In this document: positions 1 through 7,495 of the stretch, piece by piece
How positions within the stretch are numbered: the stretch's first letter is position 1
How the letters are laid out: each line of letters opens with the position of its first letter
Origin: Bacteroidetes bacterium QH_1_64_81
Lineage (GTDB): Bacteria > Bacteroidota > Rhodothermia > Rhodothermales > Salinibacteraceae
Assembly (NCBI GenBank): GCA_003022655.1
Contig: PXSX01000181.1
Span: 1-7,495 of the forward strand
Length of the DNA stretch: 7,495 nt
Reading direction: 5' to 3'
Notes under the pieces: generated by a model
Database searches by the model: none
What the model was told of the DNA's origin: nothing
The model's input: only the letters and a program-made list of their open reading frames with translations
Made by a program: the position numbers and the translations under genes

Positions 1-756
1 AGTCGTTCCTGATTGGGATTCAGAAGAGAAGTATTCGGTCACGGTGGTTTCCGACTGCCACTCTTGGAACCACGACGGCGACGTATCGTCCCCGCCTGAC
101 GACCGCTGATAACAGGTAAGCTGCACCTGTAAGGCGTTGCCGGGCGCATCGCTGGGGGCGACTGAGGTCTGGAGACGTGCCTCCAGCGTCTGCCCCAGGC
201 GTGCGGGCATCGTGTCCATCACGAGGGTCGACGTGCCGTACGTTCGCCGGTGCCAGACCCGTCGGAGGCAGAGCACTGCGGGGACCGAAGACGCGATGGG
301 GAAGATCAGAGAGATGAGTACGCCGGAGTCCGGATTTTCGGGGAGCCAGTAGTTGAAGTAAAGGATCCCCCCACCTGTGCCCCAGCCGGCGACCCCGAAC
401 AGCGTGGCGGACCAGGGGGGCACCGTTCGAAAATACAGGTCCTCCTCGATAGTGGACGACCGCCAGGCCGGGCGCAACTCCCAGGGAGCCTCCTCGGGCA
501 CCGTCGGAGAGCGCCAAGTGATCACCTTTGCCACCACGCCGACAGCGATGAAGCTCACGACCATGGCCGCGGCGAACCCGAGGACCTGCATTGAAAGAAG
601 CGGCCACCCTCCAATGTACCGGGTGACTGCAAAGTAGCCCGCCCCGATCCCGAGCGCCAGGAACCAAAGAGCCATGACGGCGCCAAAGATCGGGGAGGCG
701 TCGGAGGTGTCGTCGGGACGCTTGAAGTCCAGATTCAGTTCTTCAGAAGAAGCCAT
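1..756 (-). CDS. Four-helix membrane protein, DUF3592-like, partial (C-terminus beyond the left edge)
   Basis: The frame reads from ATG at 756 down to position 1 without a stop: 252 codons, with the C-terminus outside the window. The protein begins MASSEELNLDFKRPDD. Hydrophobic segments lie at about residues 24-44, 53-75, 115-133 and 145-164. Between helices 2 and 3 is a tryptophan-rich linker (PWELRPAWRSSTIEED). After helix 4 a soluble, beta-rich part begins, containing STLVMDTMPARLGQTLEA and LQVQLTCYQR, then EWQSETTV near the edge. This order resembles bacterial hypothetical membrane proteins often labelled DUF3592, where a cytoplasmic or periplasmic beta domain follows two helix pairs. That assignment is from memory of the family pattern. 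No reaction is known. The gene is transcribed away from the sensor kinase. No strong Shine-Dalgarno precedes the ATG, and no better upstream start was found in frame. High confidence that it is a gene, low for family. Confidence 0.82.
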   Translation of the reverse strand, partial: MASSEELNLDFKRPDDTSDASPIFGAVMALWFLALGIGAGYFAVTRYIGGWPLLSMQVLGFAAAMVVSFIAVGVVAKVITWRSPTVPEEAPWELRPAWRSSTIEEDLYFRTVPPWSATLFGVAGWGTGGGILYFNYWLPENPDSGVLISLIFPIASSVPAVLCLRRVWHRRTYGTSTLVMDTMPARLGQTLEARLQTSVAPSDAPGNALQVQLTCYQRSSGGDDTSPSWFQEWQSETTVTEYFSSESQSGTT

Positions 757-877
757 CAGGTCAGGAACGACGTTTGCAAGAGAGACCGGTCGCCGAAAGG
801 TCGGGCCCAGTTTGAAAATGAAAGGGAAAGATCTCCAACGTATCTTATCGTCGACAGGGTCGAGGCACTGAGGCACC

Positions 878-908
878 TTTGCAAATTCCCCTCCAGCCTT
901 TACCTTTT
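878..908 (+). promoter_or_regulatory. Candidate Bacteroidota-type promoter (-33/-7) for the sensor kinase gene
   Basis: TTTG at 878-881 is followed, after exactly 19 bases, by TACCTTTT at 901-908. The Bacteroidota primary-sigma consensus is TTTG, a spacer of about 19-21, then TAnnTTTG, so only the last base of the -7 box differs. Transcription would start around 913-918 and leave a leader of about 20-25 bases before the ATG at 939. The region is the most AT-rich part of the intergenic space (TTTTTAAAAAA at 905-915). This is a match by eye only. Confidence 0.42.
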
Positions 909-924
909 TAAAAAATCCCCGTTC

Positions 925-932
925 AGGGAGGG
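925..932 (+). promoter_or_regulatory. Ribosome binding site deciding the 939 start
   Basis: AGGGAGGG at 925-932 lies six bases before the ATG at 939. It is a strong purine-rich Shine-Dalgarno match. It supports translation from 939 over the in-frame ATG at 1035, which would give a more conventional signal peptide but has no comparable site upstream. Confidence 0.6.
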
Positions 933-1273
933 TAAACGATGTCGCTCGCGTCCTTACCGGCCCGCCTGATGTCACAAGCGCCCGCCGGGACCGCTGTGCC
1001 CGAGCCCCTCGGCTCATCTCACCCTACCGCTGGCATGATCCATACTCGAAGCGCACCGGTCGTTTCGGCGCTCGTCCAGGGAGGGGCGCGCTCGCTCTTG
1101 ATTGTACTGGGCGTATGGCTCTGTGCAGGAGGCCTCGTCGGGACGCCGGCCCACGGGCAGGATTCTGAGAGGGTCCCCTCTCAGTACGTGAAGACGCAGT
1201 GGACCACCGACGACGGGCTCCCGGTCAACTCGGTGAATGACATCGCCCAGACCGAGGACGGCGCAGCCGAATT

Positions 1274-5124
<3,851 letters not shown>

Positions 5125-5134
<10 letters not shown>

Positions 5135-5152
5135 CGCGTCGTCGAGGCCGTT
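5125..5152 (+). terminator. Strong hairpin over the kinase stop codon, possible terminator
   Basis: CGGCCTGACG at 5127-5136 pairs with CGTC (5140-5143) and AGGCCG (5145-5150), leaving a three-base loop and one bulged G at 5144. The A-A-G before it and T-T after it can extend the stem by two or three weak pairs. The stop codon TGA (5132-5134) lies inside the stem. No T-run follows (TTGCCCC), so a classic intrinsic terminator is not proven. It may slow or end transcription between the kinase and the UPF0182 gene. Confidence 0.35.
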
Positions 5153-5424
5153 GCCCCGCGAGGAGCGGAACCTGCGTCGATGGGTCGGTGGAATGCGGAT
5201 GCGCTACATCGACGTGAAGAACGAAATCCATGTGCGCCAGCGGGGGGCGCGTAGACGCCCGAGGTGGGACGGTGGGCGAGGCGGCCATACTGAAGACGCA
5301 GGGCTGCGGGGGCATTCGTGACAGCGTTCAGAAGCTTCTTCAAGACCCTGTCTTCGCAGGGTCCCGGAATACGGAAACCCGATGGATCCGACCTGGGCGG
5401 TAGAACCCCGCCCGGCCGTGCGCA
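5135..5424 (+). other. Intergenic region with a possible out-of-frame N-terminal tail of the UPF0182 gene
   Basis: No confident gene is seen in these 290 bases. From GTG 5318, preceded by GGGGG at 5308-5312, one frame reads MTAFRSFFKTL, then a hydrophilic stretch ending in PPGRAHWIK at about 5433. This could be the cytoplasmic N-terminus of the UPF0182 protein, whose first helix would then be missing at the join into the 5425 frame. The region also holds two short hairpins: GACCCTG/CAGGGTC (5344-5350 with 5357-5363) and a GGGCGG/CCGCCC stem (5395-5400 with 5408-5413). Neither has a T-run. No clear promoter was seen. Confidence 0.35.
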
Positions 5425-7095
5425 TTGGATAAAATTCCACCGCTCGTCGTCGAGTATTTCTGGATGGGTGAGCTTGGCTATGCGAGCGTGTTCTGGACGA
5501 TTCGGGGCACCCAGGTCTTGCTGTTCGCCCTCGTGTTTGCGGTGGCGGGCCTCTACTTCGGAAGCAACTTCTACTTTCTGGTCCGCAACGTCCCGCCGCT
5601 TTGGGCGTCGCGCTGGGCGCAGGAGGGAGAGCCGCCTCAGGTAGGGGGCAAGCCGCTCACGCGGGATCGACTGAAGCGGCTCGGCTACGTGATTGCGGGG
5701 ATCCTTAGCCTGCTCTTCGCCGTCGGGTTTTCCGGACGCTGGAATGAGCTGCTCCGCTTCTGGTACGCAGGATCCTACGGCCAGAGCGACCCCATCTACG
5801 GGGTGGACCTGGCGTACCACATGCTGGAGCTGCCCTTTCTGCAAGCGCTTCAGAGCGGCGTCGTCGGCCTAGCGTTTCTCGGGTTGCTGGTGCTTGTCAC
5901 CGGCTACGTCATCGCCGGTCAGATTGGCGTTCAGGACGGGGGGTTCGAGGCCGATGCGGGAGCCCTTCGGCACCTCGGGGTCAACATCATCCTCCTCCTT
6001 CTGGGATGGGCATGGGGCTTCTACCTCGACCTGTACGAAATCCTGCAGGAGGGAGGAGGGGCCGTATACGGCGCTGGCTACACGGACATCAATGTCATGA
6101 TTCCGGCGCTTTGGGTCATGGTGGCGGCCACAATCGGACTTGCGGGATTGATTGGCCTCAACCTGTATCAGCGGCGGCTCCGGACCCTGGGGGTAGGGGC
6201 CGTGGGATACGTCGTCCTGCTGGTGGGGGCACTCGTGCTGGCGCCCACCCTCGTGACCCAGCTGACCGTTCTGCCCAGCGAGCTGCAGCGGGAGCGCCCC
6301 TACCTTCAGCACAACATCGACATGACCCGTGAAGCATACGGGCTCGAGGACTTCAAAGAGCGCTCGTACCCGGCCCAGCCCGGCCTTCCGGCGAATGCGG
6401 TAGAGGACAACGAGGCAACCATCGACAACGTGCGGCTGTGGGATCCCCGCTTGCTGATTGACACCTACCGGCAGCTTCAGGAGATCCGGCTCTACTACGA
6501 GTTCTACACCGTGGACGTGGACCGGTACATGCTCGACGGTGACTACCGCCAGGTAATGGTGTCTCCCCGCGAGCTGACCCAGCAGCTTCCCGAAGACACC
6601 TGGGACAACCGCCACGTCCGCTTTACCCACGGATACGGCTCGGTGGCCAACTTGGTGGCCCGCGAAGGGACGGAAGGAAGCCCCGAGTTCTTGGTGAAGG
6701 ATATTCCGCCGCAGGCGGAGCATGAGGCGCTCGAGGTGGACAATCCATCCCTGTACTACGGAGCGCGCACGCCCCACTACCGCATCGTGCCGGCCGGGGT
6801 CCCCGGCGATTCCTTGGAGCTGGACTACCCTCAGTCCGGCGAGAACAAATACACCCGGTACGGCGGCGATGGAGGGGTGGCCGTGGGGAGCTTCTGGAAG
6901 CAGCTGCTCTTCTCGTACTACATGGGCGACTTCAACATCCTCCTCACCGACTACGTCCAGGACGACAGCCAGATTCAGTTCTGGAACCGGGTGGGTGAGC
7001 GGGTACGCCGGATTGCCCCGTTCCTGGAGTTCGATAAGGACCCGTACCTCGTGATGGGCGACGACCGGCAGTACTGGATTCAGGATGCTCGGTGA
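5425..7095 (+). CDS. UPF0182 (COG1615) family membrane protein, first part of a broken gene
   Basis: This 556-residue frame starts at TTG 5425, the only start before Met14 at 5464; a TAG at 5401-5403 closes the frame upstream. Six membrane helices are visible, at about residues 29-51, 88-104, 143-168, 184-206, 224-250 and 255-282. The family usually has seven, with one before the VEYFWMGELGYASVFW motif, so the first is absent here. A large extracytoplasmic part follows with family landmarks: HNIDMTREAYGL (296-307), RLWDP (from 337) with DTYRQLQEIRLYYEFY after it, DVDRYMLDG, THGYG (401-405), FLVKDIPP, and YLVMGDDRQYWIQDA at the end. The frame then stops at TGA 7093-7095, about 300-400 residues short of the usual family length. 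The rest of the protein continues in another frame from about 7089. UPF0182 proteins are widespread multi-pass membrane proteins of unknown function. The gene is 290 bases downstream of the kinase on the same strand. Confidence 0.88.
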   Translation: MDKIPPLVVEYFWMGELGYASVFWTIRGTQVLLFALVFAVAGLYFGSNFYFLVRNVPPLWASRWAQEGEPPQVGGKPLTRDRLKRLGYVIAGILSLLFAVGFSGRWNELLRFWYAGSYGQSDPIYGVDLAYHMLELPFLQALQSGVVGLAFLGLLVLVTGYVIAGQIGVQDGGFEADAGALRHLGVNIILLLLGWAWGFYLDLYEILQEGGGAVYGAGYTDINVMIPALWVMVAATIGLAGLIGLNLYQRRLRTLGVGAVGYVVLLVGALVLAPTLVTQLTVLPSELQRERPYLQHNIDMTREAYGLEDFKERSYPAQPGLPANAVEDNEATIDNVRLWDPRLLIDTYRQLQEIRLYYEFYTVDVDRYMLDGDYRQVMVSPRELTQQLPEDTWDNRHVRFTHGYGSVANLVAREGTEGSPEFLVKDIPPQAEHEALEVDNPSLYYGARTPHYRIVPAGVPGDSLELDYPQSGENKYTRYGGDGGVAVGSFWKQLLFSYYMGDFNILLTDYVQDDSQIQFWNRVGERVRRIAPFLEFDKDPYLVMGDDRQYWIQDAR

Positions 7096-7495
7096 AGATT
7101 GTTGTCGACGCGTACAGCGGGGAGGTGTCCCTCTATGTGAGCGATCCAGAGGATCCCATCATTCAGACCTACCAGCGGATCTTCCCCGACCTGTTCCAGC
7201 CGCTCGACGCCATGCCGGAGAAGCTCCGGGATCACGTTCGCTATCCCCAGGACCTCTTCGAGATGCAGGTGGAGCGCTACCGGCGCTACCACCAGACCCA
7301 GCCGCAGGTCTTCTACAACAACGAGGACCTCTGGACGCGGCCCCAGGAGCAGTACGCGGGCCGGCAGCGTCAGATGGAGCCGTACTACATCCTCACAGAT
7401 CTTCCGGGACAGGATGCGTCGGGGCTGGAGTTTATGCTGATGATGCCCATGACGCCGGACGGGCGCGACAACATGATCAGCTGGATGGCCGCCCG
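7092..7495 (+). CDS. UPF0182 family protein, C-terminal part in a shifted frame, partial at the right edge
   Basis: This frame reads without a stop to the window end (134 codons plus two bases). It can be opened at GTG 7092, which overlaps the TGA of the preceding frame (GTGA), but homology already covers the codon before it: TCG GTG AAG gives SVK of the family's INYIRNSVK motif. Family landmarks follow: VKIVVDAYSGEV, DPEDPIIQTYQRIFPDLF, LRYP-like DHVRYPQDLFEMQ, PQVFYNNEDLW, MEPYYIL, and MPMTPDGRDNMISWMAA at the edge. It is the direct continuation of 5425-7095 after loss of the segment that should follow WIQDA (an aromatic Y-T-x-S-x-R-Y-P-Y-S stretch and INYIRN). AGGA at 7082-7085 could act as a ribosome site for GTG 7092, so a coupled split protein is conceivable, but a small deletion explains the missing conserved residues better. 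Confidence 0.85.
   Translation, partial: MKIVVDAYSGEVSLYVSDPEDPIIQTYQRIFPDLFQPLDAMPEKLRDHVRYPQDLFEMQVERYRRYHQTQPQVFYNNEDLWTRPQEQYAGRQRQMEPYYILTDLPGQDASGLEFMLMMPMTPDGRDNMISWMAA

Noticed and set aside
20..667. A 215-residue minus-strand reading frame rich in Arg, Gly and His
   Set aside because: It overlaps the membrane-protein frame 1-756 on the same strand in another phase. It has no hydrophobic segments or recognisable motif, and its composition is that of an out-of-frame shadow.
5344..5363. GACCCTG/CAGGGTC hairpin as an intrinsic terminator
   Set aside because: The seven-pair stem is real, but no T-run follows, and the region may be coding in the original UPF0182 gene.

Overview
This window looks like chromosomal DNA from a high-GC member of the Bacteroidota/Rhodothermota, perhaps a Salinibacter-like halophile. 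That is an inference from four things: GC-rich sequence with strong third-position G/C, acidic proteins, a two-component-regulator beta-propeller sensor of the kind abundant in that lineage, and a Bacteroidota-type promoter match (TTTG, 19 bases, TAccTTTt) in front of the sensor gene. No mobile element, CRISPR array, tRNA or rRNA is visible.

Layout. (1) Positions 1-756, minus strand: a four-helix membrane protein whose frame runs off the left edge. (2) 757-938: a divergent intergenic region with a candidate promoter and a good Shine-Dalgarno site for the rightward gene. (3) 939-5134, plus strand: a hybrid sensor histidine kinase. It has a signal peptide, a long run of propeller repeats, a Y_Y_Y domain, a membrane helix, HisKA and HATPase domains and two receiver domains. 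Its reading frame is broken near 1262-1265, where one propeller repeat is missing. (4) 5135-5424: a gap with a strong hairpin over the kinase stop codon and a possible N-terminal tail of the next gene. (5) 5425-7495, plus strand: a UPF0182 (COG1615) membrane protein, broken near 7088-7092 and running off the right edge. Its expected first membrane helix is also missing at the 5' end.

The most notable observation is the set of three breaks (about 1263, 5430 and 7090). At the first and third, conserved family sequence stops, a short conserved stretch is absent, and homology resumes in another frame. The second is less certain but fits the same pattern. If all three are small deletions, each missing length is 1 modulo 3, so one common length is possible. 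The sequence between the breaks is intact, with catalytic residues kept and no other stops. This points to recent lesions or to an assembly artefact, not old decay. I see no clear sign of a new multi-gene system.

Functionally, the sensor would read a periplasmic or outer-membrane-derived ligand and start an internal phosphorelay. Its output partner is not in the window. UPF0182 proteins have no established function, and their adjacency to the kinase is only a weak hint of a link.
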